A stretch of DNA of 33,727 nucleotides from a virus. The stretch's first letter is position 1. Every line of letters starts with the position of its first letter. This document shows positions 1 to 7,234 of this stretch, in pieces. The stretch spans positions 1-33,727 of the IMG/VR virus record IMGVR_UViG_3300042922_000649; one strand, written 5' to 3'. The translations under genes and the position numbers were made by a program. The notes beneath the pieces are model-generated. The model searched no databases. It saw nothing but the letters and a program-made list of their open reading frames with translations, and had not been told where the DNA came from.

Positions 1-283
1 CGAACTCTTTACGGAATAAATCCCTATCACCGTGTATTTCTTCGAATTTAGCCTGTGCAAGGCTTTTTAAAGAGTTGTCAACTACTTTATTCTGGTGCGG
101 TGCATTCGGACCGTTTCTATGGCATTTATGACCGCATAGCCATACTTTTAATCCGTATTCCTCTGACTTCTTTCTGTTTGCAGTACCAAAGAATATATGA
201 TGGCTTTCAAGCTTGTTCATCCCGTATGATTCTTCGCTTTCGCAGAGGAAACACTTCTTTTCACTTTGTATAATTGAATCCAT
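1..283 (-). CDS. HNH-like zinc-binding phage protein, 3' end cut by window edge
   Basis: The reading frame starts at the ATG at 283-281 and is still open at base 1, giving 94 residues. It begins MDSIIQSEKKCFLCESEE, a CxxC pair, followed by ESHHIFFGTANR and later WLCGHKCHRNGPNAPHQNK. The CxxC, HH and CxxxC/H spacing resembles the small HNH-type zinc proteins often found near recombination genes of Firmicutes phages. Its start codon directly follows the stop codon of the upstream NinB-like gene, so the two are probably translationally coupled. Nuclease activity is an inference from the His and Cys pattern; a purely structural zinc protein is possible. The C-terminus lies outside the window. Confidence 0.7.
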   Translation of the reverse strand, partial: MDSIIQSEKKCFLCESEESYGMNKLESHHIFFGTANRKKSEEYGLKVWLCGHKCHRNGPNAPHQNKVVDNSLKSLAQAKFEEIHGDRDLFRKEF

Positions 284-829
284 TTAAACACCCCATTCCT
301 TTTTCATACGGTCTAATATGTCAGGCGTAAGTGTCTCAATGCCTAATTCCTTGCATTCACTTACTACTCCGTCAATTAGGATACTCATTTCTTTCGTGTC
401 GTACATGCTACTGCCTTTTATAAGCCGGTAATGGTTAAATTCTTTTTCACCAACATATCCTTTACCCATAAAAGCACAATGTATATCAGCATTTTTAATA
501 TCAACCTTGGAAGGAACGGATATTGTAATCAAATTACCGTCAGTATCAGTCGCATTTGTTCCATACCTCTGTAACATGGTTTCATATACTTCTTTGTCAC
601 TAGATCGCAGTATTTCTGCTATTTCTCCCATCAGTTTCCAACAATAAGCATTTGCGTTCAAACTTCTTTTCTCCCGATACTGTACTGCTGTAACTTTCAG
701 TTTCGATACTTTCTTAAGACGTTCATACTCAGCGAGAATATGCGATTTCTCATTCACCGAAAAGGTTATATTAACCTCTCCGGTAATGCTGTTATTGCTT
801 ATATCTGTTATTACTCCGGTAAATTCCAT
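284..829 (-). CDS. NinB/Orf-like recombination protein
   Basis: The 181-residue protein contains REKRSLNANAYCWKLMGEIAE (split here as REKRSLNANA and YCWKLMGEIAE), the signature of NinB/Orf-like phage recombination proteins, near residues 52-72. Its C-terminal half has YRLIKGSSMYDTKEMS and a closing LTPDILDRMKKEWGV. Lambda Orf (NinB) helps load the annealing protein on SSB-coated single-stranded DNA. The gene sits just after the ERF annealing protein with a 9-base gap, which fits a shared role in phage recombination. The C-terminal half differs from lambda NinB, so the assignment rests on the N-terminal motif and context. An AAGGTGA ribosome site precedes the ATG. Confidence 0.65.
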   Translation of the reverse strand: MEFTGVITDISNNSITGEVNITFSVNEKSHILAEYERLKKVSKLKVTAVQYREKRSLNANAYCWKLMGEIAEILRSSDKEVYETMLQRYGTNATDTDGNLITISVPSKVDIKNADIHCAFMGKGYVGEKEFNHYRLIKGSSMYDTKEMSILIDGVVSECKELGIETLTPDILDRMKKEWGV

Positions 830-838
830 GCGTTCACC

Positions 839-1441
839 TTATTTCTGTATTGGATTAAGCTTTTTAAGAGCCACAACATATTGTTCCTTGGTTAATTGCT
901 CCACCGGTACACCATTAAATACAACAGCCACATCAAGACCTCTTTTTTCACACAAGGCTTTTATTGTATTGGCTTCCAGTTCTGTAACTAACTCTACTTT
1001 CATATTATTTTGTGCCTTTGATAACTCATGGGATTCTGAATCAGGGTCTTTCATTTCCTCCGTAGGTATGCAGAATACTTGAAAGCAAGCGTATTTAAAT
1101 GCAATACTCATAGCCTTATTCGTCGCTTTATCCCCACTGTCAAAAGCTTCTCCGATAACTGTGGCTGCTACATTACTACCATCTTCTGCATAAAAGGTAT
1201 ACTTAATTTTGCATACAGAATAGATTAAGGGTGTTCCTTGCTTGCTGGTTCTATCTTCACGCAGTTGTTCTAGCACCTCTGGAACAACAAATAATTTAAA
1301 CTTAGTCATAGCTGGATTAAGAGCATTCATTACATCATCGATACCACGATACATAAATGCCTGTCCGCTGGTGTTCTTTTTATCTTTTGTTACTGCCCCA
1401 ACAGCTTCCATTATTTTTGGTATTGTTTCGTAGATATTCAT
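839..1441 (-). CDS. erf: ERF-family single-strand DNA annealing protein
   Basis: This 200-residue protein has the ERF core: FMYRGIDDVMNALNP near residues 29-43 and GEAFDSGDKATNKAMSIAFKYA (here GEAFDSGDKATNK then AMSIAFKYA) near residues 97-118. ERF proteins are phage annealing recombinases that pair complementary single strands, as in P22 genome circularisation. Length is typical of the family. The gene overlaps the upstream DUF1351 gene by one base (TAATG) and is followed by the NinB-like gene, forming a recombination operon. No separate SSB gene is visible in the window. The acidic tail expected to contact SSB is not pronounced. Confidence 0.88.
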   Translation of the reverse strand: MNIYETIPKIMEAVGAVTKDKKNTSGQAFMYRGIDDVMNALNPAMTKFKLFVVPEVLEQLREDRTSKQGTPLIYSVCKIKYTFYAEDGSNVAATVIGEAFDSGDKATNKAMSIAFKYACFQVFCIPTEEMKDPDSESHELSKAQNNMKVELVTELEANTIKALCEKRGLDVAVVFNGVPVEQLTKEQYVVALKKLNPIQK

Positions 1442-2352
1442 TAGATCACCCTTTCAAAATCTACTCCCAGGCTACTGCAATACATTTCAATCTGCTGTAG
1501 CTCTTGTTCCGTGGCTTCAAATGTGTATGTTGCATAGGTCGTTGTGGATGACTGTTTTTGCACTGCCATTACTTCTTTTTCAGCCTGCATCTCCTTGTAT
1601 ACTTCCTGCTTGGCAGCTGCAGCAACTTCATTTTCTCTTTCAACCTGTGCAACTGTTTCTCTGCGAACTCTTTCCTTTTCTCTTTCTAATTCCGCTTCAT
1701 AATCTCGTTTACGCTGTTCCTCTTGCTGGGCTAATATTTCTTTTTTCTGCTGTTCATAGCGGTTAATAAATCCGATTGCTGTAGGAAGATTTAAGTTCTC
1801 ATAATACATCTCAAGAGCAGCTTCTGACTTGTCAGAGTTCATTCCTTTAATAACCGCGATTCCTTGCTGTATTTCAGCTATTTTATCTGTTAAATCATCT
1901 TTTACAGTCTTTTTACTTACAGTTGCATTCTCCCACTTGCTGTCATATAAAACGGATAAAGAAATACGTTCAGCAAGTTCACCGGATAATTCCGTATAGG
2001 TATCATTTATGTACTGTATCTTTTCCAGTCTCTGCTTTTCTTCATACTCTTTCACCTGGTTGTCAAGAAAATTGATAGGCTGGGATATAATTTCCTGTAA
2101 ACCTTTTACCTGGTTCTCAAATTCGTAATATGGTGTTAAGAACTCATTCTTAACTTCAACCTTTTTGTCATTTAAAGCCTTAGAAATCTTACGCAAGGTA
2201 GCAATATCTTTCTTACGTTCCGGTTTATTGGCTTCTGTTACTTCCAGGCTCATATACACCTGCATCTGTTCCGTTATGCTAACCTTTAATTCCTCAAAAT
2301 TTGTATTAATAATCCCGGCCTGTTGGGATACTATAATTGCTCTTTCTTCCAC
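1441..2352 (-). CDS. DUF1351 family protein upstream of ERF
   Basis: The 303-residue protein matches DUF1351, a phage family commonly encoded just upstream of annealing proteins. The middle (about 90-250) is strongly charged and predicted to form coiled coil (EQQKKEILAQQEEQRKRDYE and following). The C-terminus ends in YTFEATEQELQQIEMYCSS. The start is GTG at 2352-2350 with an AGGAGG site nine bases upstream. Its stop overlaps the ERF start as TAATG. The role is unknown; the fixed neighbourhood suggests an accessory of recombination or replication. No catalytic motif is visible. Confidence 0.8.
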   Translation of the reverse strand: MEERAIIVSQQAGIINTNFEELKVSITEQMQVYMSLEVTEANKPERKKDIATLRKISKALNDKKVEVKNEFLTPYYEFENQVKGLQEIISQPINFLDNQVKEYEEKQRLEKIQYINDTYTELSGELAERISLSVLYDSKWENATVSKKTVKDDLTDKIAEIQQGIAVIKGMNSDKSEAALEMYYENLNLPTAIGFINRYEQQKKEILAQQEEQRKRDYEAELEREKERVRRETVAQVERENEVAAAAKQEVYKEMQAEKEVMAVQKQSSTTTYATYTFEATEQELQQIEMYCSSLGVDFERVI

Positions 2353-2546
2353 GGTTTCTTTCCTCCTAATTCGATATAAGTTTGCGGATCATAATAAAAG
2401 GGTAGGTCCTTAGTTTCTATCTCTTCTGAACTATTCCCTTTTGCTTTTCTACCTCTATCACGCATTAATTCGATCATCTGTGCGGTTAAGGGATTTTCAA
2501 CATCAACAGAATGGCTTCCACGGATATCTCTATCAGGTACGTACAT
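2331..2546 (-). CDS. Small early phage protein of unknown function (71 aa)
   Basis: The frame encodes MYVPDRDIRGSHSVDVENPL and ends GGKKPWKKEQL. I chose the ATG at 2546 because AAGGTGA lies five bases upstream; an in-frame GTG three codons earlier lies inside that ribosome site. It overlaps the next gene (DUF1351) by 22 bases and the previous one by 14 bases, typical of a tightly packed early operon. It is rich in charged residues, with no membrane segment or Cys pattern. I do not recognise the family. Confidence 0.6.
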   Translation of the reverse strand: MYVPDRDIRGSHSVDVENPLTAQMIELMRDRGRKAKGNSSEEIETKDLPFYYDPQTYIELGGKKPWKKEQL

Positions 2547-2793
2547 CGTTATCACCTTCTATCAGTTCCGTAACGTAAGCTATGGCTTCGTCTAATTTTC
2601 CCGTATGGTCGAGTAAATCTAAATCCATAATAAATAGCTTTGCTATGTTCCCATTTTGATAATGCACTATTTGCACATTGTCATGTCCCGATACATACTC
2701 GAAATTTACGTCATGCCCATATTCTCTGGCTTCTAGACACAGCCTAAACAGGGTTAGCGATTTCTTCTTATAGCCTTCGATATAAATTTTCAT
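2533..2793 (-). CDS. Small early phage protein of unknown function (86 aa)
   Basis: The protein begins MKIYIEGYKKKSLTLFRLCL and ends in an acidic helix (LDEAIAYVTELIEGDNDVRT). The pattern suggests a small alpha/beta fold. The start ATG lies two bases after the stop of the upstream gene, with a GGAGG further upstream in that gene's 3' end, so coupling is likely. No known motif was recognised. It lies in the early operon between small unknown genes and DUF1351. Confidence 0.6.
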   Translation of the reverse strand: MKIYIEGYKKKSLTLFRLCLEAREYGHDVNFEYVSGHDNVQIVHYQNGNIAKLFIMDLDLLDHTGKLDEAIAYVTELIEGDNDVRT

Positions 2794-2795
2794 TG

Positions 2796-3083
2796 TCAGC
2801 CATCTACCTCCAATTCATGGATAGTATTGTCCAAAAGTTCCTCAAAAGATTTCTGAGACTGATTTAAGACCTCTATTGCTTCTTGGAGTGTAAACGCCCC
2901 ATTGTCCAGTTTTTCTTTCTGTATGAGACTCACACAAGCTTTAATAGCCTGTTTTAAACTTCCGTGATAGCTGTATGTACGATAAGTAGGATTGCCTTGC
3001 TTGTCAGTACCTCCTGTAGCTTTTTTAAGTGTATAATTTAGTGGGTCTACATCGACCACATATCCATTTATTAAATTGACCAC
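2796..3083 (-). CDS. Small early phage protein of unknown function (95 aa, GTG start)
   Basis: The protein has a beta-rich N-terminal half (INGYVVDVDPLNYTLKKATG, TYRTYSYHGSLKQAIKACVS) and a helical C-terminus. This resembles small phage proteins that carry a display-like strand followed by a helix, but I cannot name the family with confidence. The start is GTG at 3083 with a GAGAGG site nine bases upstream; no upstream ATG fits. It is followed after two bases by the 86-residue gene in the same operon. Confidence 0.6.
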   Translation of the reverse strand: MVNLINGYVVDVDPLNYTLKKATGGTDKQGNPTYRTYSYHGSLKQAIKACVSLIQKEKLDNGAFTLQEAIEVLNQSQKSFEELLDNTIHELEVDG

Positions 3084-3128
3084 TTGACAAATCCTCTCTT
3101 TCTGCCATAATAGGCTTAGATAATTTTG

Positions 3129-3314
3129 TTAAACTTTCCGGCTGTGAGTATTGCGAGTACTTACAGCCAGTTTTATTATTTGCAGGATTAGTATTACCAA
3201 TAGGATTACGATTTCCCTTATCAGAAATTCCTTTGGTGTTAGCAAATCCACATCCAGAGAATTAAACTGTCCTACAAAGATTACCACCAGTAGAAGCTGT
3301 ATTGTGAGTATCAT
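3129..3314 (-). CDS. Small membrane protein with two hydrophobic segments
   Basis: The 61-residue product has a hydrophobic segment at residues 1-16 (MILTIQLLLVVIFVGQ) and a second at about 32-50 (REIVILLVILILQIIKLAV), ending in a basic tail (STRNTHSRKV). It is probably a two-pass inner membrane protein, or a signal-anchor peptide. Its start overlaps the stop of the 194-residue upstream gene by four bases (ATGA). The function is unknown. The last codons lie inside a strong inverted repeat at 3140-3168. Confidence 0.55.
   Translation of the reverse strand: MILTIQLLLVVIFVGQFNSLDVDLLTPKEFLIREIVILLVILILQIIKLAVSTRNTHSRKV
3140..3168 (+). repeat. 11-bp inverted repeat with T-rich tail, inside a coding region
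   Basis: Bases 3140-3150 pair with 3158-3168 around a seven-base loop, GGCTGTGAGTA with TACTTACAGCC. There is one G-U pair when read as plus-strand RNA, but an A-C mismatch on the minus strand. The plus-strand copy is followed by a T-rich run, so it looks like a rightward terminator. No rightward gene ends here. It may stop antisense transcription into the early operon, or be chance. Confidence 0.4.
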
Positions 3315-3892
3315 GGCTTTTCCTCTACTATCTCGAACGTATATCCAAGGATTTTCTCTATCTCTGCGATTGTCATTAGTTTCTTTTCCTTACGTGTCCA
3401 TACAGTTGAATAATTTGCATTAACAAAGATATCAAATGGATGGCTTGGTGATTCTACCTTAACAATGTCACAACTATGCCTGCATTGGTTTGTTAAATCA
3501 TCATTGATATGTGTAAAACTGGACCATGACTTTTTTTCGAAATTTACAATTACATCTTCCTCTCCGCTTGGAATACATCCGGTAAAATCACATCCGCGTA
3601 AAACTATAAGACTTTCACCATCCCTGTGTGTAACTCTCATACCTGTTTTTAAATCACTCTTTGTCATCCTGTTCTCCTCTACTAATTCGAATAATGTCTG
3701 CCATTCATCTTTTTCGCTGAAATGTTTATTGATGTCTTCTGGATCATTATATTTTTCGCCATCATTGGTCCATATTGAACTTTCTTTATCTTTAAATACC
3801 CCGTCAATGACCCTTAATATACTTCCAGGTGAACCAAACTTACGATAGCTGTATGCACCAATATTCTCCACTACTCTTATTTTAAAGTTCAT
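3311..3892 (-). CDS. Early phage protein of unknown function (193 aa)
   Basis: The N-terminal half is unrecognised. From about residue 77 there is a segment MTKSDLKTGMRVTHRDGESL, followed by a small beta-rich region. Similar MTKxDLKxGMxV segments occur in other phage early proteins, and this could be a short SH3-like module. AAGGAGG precedes two adjacent ATG codons; the second (3892) has the better five-base spacing. The 3' end overlaps the small membrane protein gene by four bases. Two Cys residues near GCDFTGC do not form a clear metal site. Confidence 0.55.
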   Translation of the reverse strand: MNFKIRVVENIGAYSYRKFGSPGSILRVIDGVFKDKESSIWTNDGEKYNDPEDINKHFSEKDEWQTLFELVEENRMTKSDLKTGMRVTHRDGESLIVLRGCDFTGCIPSGEEDVIVNFEKKSWSSFTHINDDLTNQCRHSCDIVKVESPSHPFDIFVNANYSTVWTRKEKKLMTIAEIEKILGYTFEIVEEKP

Positions 3893-3912
3893 CATTACCT
3901 CCTTATTTATTT

Positions 3913-4107
3913 TTACTTTCCAGTTCTCCTTCTGAAAAGTGTTGCAAACTTGCTTAAAAGAAGCATTGGTAAAGTAGGGTCATTATAATTCTTGCTGTTG
4001 GAAATTACAGAAGAATGATATGCTCTGGATTCAAAGTCTCTGAATACCTGAGTATTGTTATTGAACGTTTTATGGCTCCTCTGAGCATGCTTTAATTTAC
4101 TTGACAT
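3913..4107 (-). CDS. Small basic phage protein (64 aa)
   Basis: The product starts MSSKLKHAQRSHKTFNNN and ends LLLSKFATLFRRRTGK, so it is basic at both ends. A clear AGGAGGG site lies seven bases before the ATG. Short basic proteins with a KHAQRSHK-like start are frequent in Firmicutes phages but uncharacterised. Nucleic-acid binding is possible from charge alone; I claim nothing more. It sits between the ORF6N antirepressor gene and the 193-residue gene. Confidence 0.55.
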   Translation of the reverse strand: MSSKLKHAQRSHKTFNNNTQVFRDFESRAYHSSVISNSKNYNDPTLPMLLLSKFATLFRRRTGK

Positions 4108-4120
4108 ATGTATTACCCTC

Positions 4121-4882
4121 CTATTTGGTGTTTAGTGTTAATTGGTTATTAGTGTCCTGTATCTTCTCTCGCAGAGCATATCCAAGTTGATAGGCATCAA
4201 TAAATTCATGTACTTCTGCAAGATATTTTCTCTTTAAAGCAAGGTAAGTCATATTCTTTCCGGCAGAATCACGTACACCAAATTCTCTTTTAATCTGGTC
4301 GTATATGTCTCTGTATACCTCCTGACGAATCCCTTTATCCTTATAGGCATTAGAGATTTTACCACCCATTACTAATACACCTTTTCGTTTTACATGGTCA
4401 GATAGTTCCTTTGCTTCACAGCCGTACAAGGGTATATCAAATTCTAGCTTGTCCATGCGATCCTCTGTCTTTTCCATGTGCTCTAAGACAATCTTGATTT
4501 TCTTATCATGTGACAGTAACACTTTCATTTCTTCTGTAAGACCTGCAAATATATCCTTGGCAGCGAAATATGTATCAACAAGATTTTCGTATGTTTCCCA
4601 TGCCTTATCTGTACCCAAAGATTTTGCTTGAAGCAGGCAGCCTTTTTCTGTCCAGAGGTATAATTGATTTACTCTTGACGATTCATCAAATTGATGATTC
4701 GTTTTGAAAGATTTTAAATCTTCACCCTGCAGCAATATGTAATGTTTACCTTCCTGGTACCGGTCCTTATTTCGGTTAAAGTTATTTGAGATAGTCTTGC
4801 TATCCGTTTCATACTGATCCGCTAACTGCTGAGTGGTTAACACCCGGATATCTTTAAATTCTGTTACTGTTATATTGTTCAA
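4121..4882 (-). CDS. ORF6N/ORF6C-domain phage antirepressor-type protein
   Basis: The 253-residue protein has an N-terminal ORF6N domain (about 1-100, with FKDIRVLTTQQLADQYETD, and NQLYLWTEKGCLLQAKSLGTD at about residues 72-92). A helical linker follows, then a C-terminal ORF6C domain (about 155-240, with ELSDHVKRKG, KISNAYKDKG and YDQIKREFGV). ORF6N/ORF6C proteins are phage DNA-binding or antirepressor-like regulators. This length and domain order are typical. It lies midway in the early operon, downstream of a Rha-type regulator, so the phage carries two such proteins. Confidence 0.82.
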   Translation of the reverse strand: MNNITVTEFKDIRVLTTQQLADQYETDSKTISNNFNRNKDRYQEGKHYILLQGEDLKSFKTNHQFDESSRVNQLYLWTEKGCLLQAKSLGTDKAWETYENLVDTYFAAKDIFAGLTEEMKVLLSHDKKIKIVLEHMEKTEDRMDKLEFDIPLYGCEAKELSDHVKRKGVLVMGGKISNAYKDKGIRQEVYRDIYDQIKREFGVRDSAGKNMTYLALKRKYLAEVHEFIDAYQLGYALREKIQDTNNQLTLNTK

Positions 4883-4895
4883 TAACTTGTCCTCC

Positions 4896-5354
4896 TTATT
4901 TGATTGTTATTGCTTCATTCTTTTTAACTGGTTGACTACAGTATTCAACGCTTACAATCCGCTGATATGAAAATGTGCTGCCACAGCATGAACAATATTC
5001 CTCTTCTTCATCTTCACTCGCTTCCCAACTGTCTTGATTTTCATATCCACAGTATGGGCAGGTTATATTACTGGTGTAATCTTTATCCTCTGGCTCTTCA
5101 CCATTAATAAAAATGTCTTGGTCTTTCATCTTTTCTACATAACAGGTATTGTAATGATTGCCTTCTGTAGAAGTCCTGCCAGACATAGAGCAGATGCAGT
5201 ATGCTACATCATCAATAATAATCAAGTCACCCATTTGTATTTCTCTATCAGTCTCACAAATAGGTCTTATACCGTCTGCTTCTGGTGTTATTCCTTTCTC
5301 TGTGTAATCCCATGAATGTTTACTTCCAAGATCTGCGTAATCAAAGATTTTCAT
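4896..5354 (-). CDS. Zinc-ribbon phage protein
   Basis: The 152-residue protein has a CPYCG motif near residues 100-104 and a second CSCCG near 122-126, separated by an acidic stretch. This is a two-knuckle zinc ribbon. The N-terminal 90 residues form an unrecognised domain with several beta strands (MGDLIIIDDVAYCICSM). Ribosome site AAGGAGG precedes the ATG. A regulatory or nucleic-acid-binding role is possible. It is 14 bases upstream of the ORF6N gene, and they are probably co-transcribed. Confidence 0.6.
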   Translation of the reverse strand: MKIFDYADLGSKHSWDYTEKGITPEADGIRPICETDREIQMGDLIIIDDVAYCICSMSGRTSTEGNHYNTCYVEKMKDQDIFINGEEPEDKDYTSNITCPYCGYENQDSWEASEDEEEEYCSCCGSTFSYQRIVSVEYCSQPVKKNEAITIK

Positions 5355-5366
5355 TGCTTGTCCTCC

Positions 5367-5528
5367 TTATAAATTATTTTCTAAACCTAAAACCCAATTT
5401 AATGCGTTGATTTGTGCCTGATATCTCATTCTTTGGTTAATATTTGTCATACAGGAATACTCAAGGGTGCGTTTTGATTCTTTTTCTAATAATTCAATCA
5501 TCTGATCAATTTCATATTCTGATTTCAC
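5367..5528 (-). CDS. Small helical early protein (53 aa, GTG start)
   Basis: I place the start at GTG 5528-5526 because AAGGAGG lies six bases upstream. An ATG 14 codons earlier has no ribosome site and would run into the divergent promoter region. The product is mostly helical (YEIDQMIELLEKESKRTLEY and MRYQAQINALNWVLGLE). It resembles small early phage proteins of unknown role. Its 5' end abuts the rightward promoter of the DUF2513 gene. Confidence 0.55.
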   Translation of the reverse strand: MKSEYEIDQMIELLEKESKRTLEYSCMTNINQRMRYQAQINALNWVLGLENNL

Positions 5529-5562
5529 GTTTGTCCTCCTTATGGAATATTTTGTTATATTG

Positions 5563-5571
5563 TGGTACAAT
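5563..5571 (+). promoter_or_regulatory. Extended -10 promoter for the DUF2513 gene
   Basis: TG at 5563-5564, one base, then TACAAT at 5566-5571 form an extended -10 element about 50 bases before the DUF2513 start. No good -35 hexamer is seen at 17 bases, as expected for extended -10 promoters. The location between divergent genes supports it. Confidence 0.5.
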
Positions 5572-5622
5572 CTCCTTACAGGCTATTGCAGTAGCCAAGT
5601 ACTAATGAAGGGAGAAATACTT

Positions 5623-6015
5623 ATGAAATTAAATCCTGATTGTATTCGTGATATCTTGTTAACCGTTGAAGAAACTACAACGTACAGCAAGTTATTTGAG
5701 TTCGATGAAGATGATATCAAGCAGGAACGTTTAAAAACTTATAACGGTGAAGAAATCCTTTATCATCTGAGACAATGCAAAGCGGATGACTTCTTTCTAG
5801 ACTGTAAATTTACTCTAGATGGAATATGCTTGATTAATGATTTGTCTCCAAAGGCTCACAGGTTCCTAGCTGATATACGATCTGACACAATATGGAATAA
5901 GACCAAAGAAAAAGCAAAAAGTATAGGTTCTTATTCTCTTGATGTTCTCGTAAAAATTGCTTCTGGTGTAGTAACAACAATGGTTAATTCTGCGTTACAG
6001 GGAACTCAACCATAA
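5623..6015 (+). CDS. DUF2513 family protein, lone rightward gene in the early region
   Basis: I chose ATG 5623 (MKLNPDCIRDILLTVEE), preceded by GAAGGGAG at eight bases. An in-frame ATG 27 codons upstream has no ribosome site. The 130-residue protein matches DUF2513: an N-terminal winged-helix-like part (LNPDCIRDIL, a LYHLRQCKADDFF-type segment, then a SPKAHRFLADIRSDTIWNKTK segment). A C-terminal hydrophobic tail follows. DUF2513 proteins are common near phage regulators, with unknown function. It is the only gene on the plus strand between 1 and 7312, and its 3' end overlaps a minus-strand small gene by 32 bases. Confidence 0.75.
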   Translation: MKLNPDCIRDILLTVEETTTYSKLFEFDEDDIKQERLKTYNGEEILYHLRQCKADDFFLDCKFTLDGICLINDLSPKAHRFLADIRSDTIWNKTKEKAKSIGSYSLDVLVKIASGVVTTMVNSALQGTQP

Positions 6016-6145
6016 TCGTTAAGTCAAGCTCTGCTACTCCGTTAGTGGAGCTTTTGACTTTGTAATTCAGTACGCTTTTCACTTCTGTATCATCCAGAAA
6101 GAATTTTGTTTTATCTCCTTCTTTTACAATAGTGAGTTTATTCAT
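5984..6145 (-). CDS. Small phage protein (53 aa) overlapping DUF2513 antisense
   Basis: The frame reads MNKLTIVKEGDKTKFFLDD and continues with VKSVLNYKVKSSTNG, ending at TAA 5986-5984. It looks like the compact beta-rich small proteins found beside Rha and antirepressor genes in Firmicutes phages. Function is unknown. A purine-rich run (GGGGGAAAAGAGG) precedes the ATG. Its last 32 bases lie opposite the 3' end of DUF2513, so the two genes converge and overlap. A semi-palindrome near 6024-6062 inside it may also act as a weak terminator for DUF2513. Confidence 0.6.
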   Translation of the reverse strand: MNKLTIVKEGDKTKFFLDDTEVKSVLNYKVKSSTNGVAELDLTIMVEFPVTQN

Positions 6146-6173
6146 CCTCTTTTCCCCCTTTCCGTTTATTTGG

Positions 6174-6833
6174 TTATACAGCTTGTCCGATATAAGCGAT
6201 ATCCTTAAATGATTCTAACCGGCTCTTGCAGTCTTTATAGATTTCCTTGTAGTGCTTGTCTCTCATAATTCCGGCTTCAATAACATGCAGGATGATATTT
6301 TCTACCAGCTCCAAGTTATTAAGCTGCGATATCGTTGCATCATCTCTTTTCTTAATACCCGTCATTCCGTTGGCTAGTTTAGAATATGTAACATATAGCA
6401 TGTCAGCGTGTTCACTGCCTTGGCCTTTCGCATACTCTACTAATTTCTGTATGGTATCCGTCTCAGCCTTTCTGGTTAACTTACCGTGGTATCTGGTGGC
6501 TATCCATTCGTTTGATTGGCGTTCCAGGATGAAACGTCGCATTTCGTAGAACTGTCGGACAAGTTCTAGTTTGAAATCTACTACTTTTTCTGTATTCTTT
6601 AATAGTGTGATTAAGAATGTCGCTTGCTGCTCATTAAGATCATATACTTCTAATCTTCTACCGCCTGTACTTTCTCCCCCATATGAGGTAGAAAGTTGTC
6701 CTAACTTTCTTAGCTTAACTTCATGCTTTCGTATGGATTCTTTTAATTTATCGTGCCTTATTCCTGTTCCTTCCGATACGACTTTGCTGTTTGTGAATAC
6801 ATCATTTCCATTAAGTGATACAAGATTATTCAA
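6174..6833 (-). CDS. Rha family phage regulatory protein
   Basis: The 219-residue protein has the Rha N-terminal pattern: LVSLNGNDVFTNSKVVSEGT, then RHDKLKESIRKH, YDLNEQQATFLITLLKNTE and VVDFKLELVRQFYEMRR (residues about 1-100). The C-terminal part is helical and unassigned. Rha proteins were named from phi-80 and P22 and are DNA-binding regulators. The start is TTG at 6833 with AAAGGAG six bases upstream. A repressor-type operator lies 40 bases upstream (6877-6889), so the gene may have an extra repressor-controlled promoter. Confidence 0.8.
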   Translation of the reverse strand: MNNLVSLNGNDVFTNSKVVSEGTGIRHDKLKESIRKHEVKLRKLGQLSTSYGGESTGGRRLEVYDLNEQQATFLITLLKNTEKVVDFKLELVRQFYEMRRFILERQSNEWIATRYHGKLTRKAETDTIQKLVEYAKGQGSEHADMLYVTYSKLANGMTGIKKRDDATISQLNNLELVENIILHVIEAGIMRDKHYKEIYKDCKSRLESFKDIAYIGQAV

Positions 6834-6876
6834 ACTTTTCTCCTTTCTGTTTATAAAATTTTAAATTATGTACTGG

Positions 6877-6889
6877 TGCGTTTAACGCA
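6877..6889. promoter_or_regulatory. Operator O0, perfect TGCGT dyad before the Rha gene
   Basis: TGCGTTTAACGCA is a perfect 13-base palindrome around a central T. It differs by one base from the operator at 7170-7182 beside the switch promoter. It lies in the 60-base gap between the Cro-like gene and the Rha gene. Confidence 0.6.
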
Positions 6890-6893
6890 ACTT

Positions 6894-7145
6894 TTAAGGT
6901 AAAAAAATTTCATCCATTGTTAATAATGGGTCCCCCTTTTTTTCAGCCATCTTATTGAGAGCTGACATAATAATAACCATTTCTTCGTATCTTAGAGGAG
7001 ATCTCCTATTAATCTTACTACTGTAACCAGTAGATGCAGCAGTTGCCTTTATACCAATAAGCTTTCCTAGCTGTTCTTGAGTAAATCCATATTTCTTTCT
7101 ATAATACTCAAGTTTGAGGAATTTTTCTTTTTTTGTGACGTTCAA
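6894..7145 (-). CDS. Cro-like helix-turn-helix regulator
   Basis: The 83-residue protein has an XRE-type HTH at about residues 10-45 (KLEYYRKKYGFTQEQLGKLIG, split as KLEYYRKKYG and FTQEQLGKLIG). It is divergent from the repressor gene, the usual place of cro. Its start is TTG at 7145-7143 with AAGGAGG seven to nine bases upstream. It is the first gene of the leftward early operon, and its promoter overlaps operator O1. It probably represses the lysogenic promoter, though this is inferred from position. The HTH second half (STGYSSKINRRSPL) is somewhat diverged. Confidence 0.75.
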   Translation of the reverse strand: MNVTKKEKFLKLEYYRKKYGFTQEQLGKLIGIKATAASTGYSSKINRRSPLRYEEMVIIMSALNKMAEKKGDPLLTMDEIFLP

Positions 7146-7169
7146 TCGCTCACCTCCTTTGCTGTACAG

Positions 7170-7182
7170 TGCGTGTAACGCA
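7170..7182. promoter_or_regulatory. Operator O1 at the leftward early promoter
   Basis: TGCGTGTAACGCA is a near-perfect dyad (five of six pairs) lying just downstream of the leftward -10 element, where transcription should start. Bound repressor would block the early operon. It matches O0 at 12 of 13 bases. Confidence 0.65.
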
Positions 7183-7194
7183 ACTGGTACTTAT

Positions 7195-7223
7195 ATACTA
7201 TACCCTATTCATATATTTGTCAA
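7195..7223 (-). promoter_or_regulatory. Strong leftward early promoter
   Basis: Reading leftward, a perfect TTGACA (7223-7218) is followed after 17 bases by TAGTAT (7200-7195). It drives the Cro-like gene and the early operon. The predicted start near 7188 falls against operator O1. Confidence 0.75.
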
Positions 7224-7234
7224 TACAAATTTGT

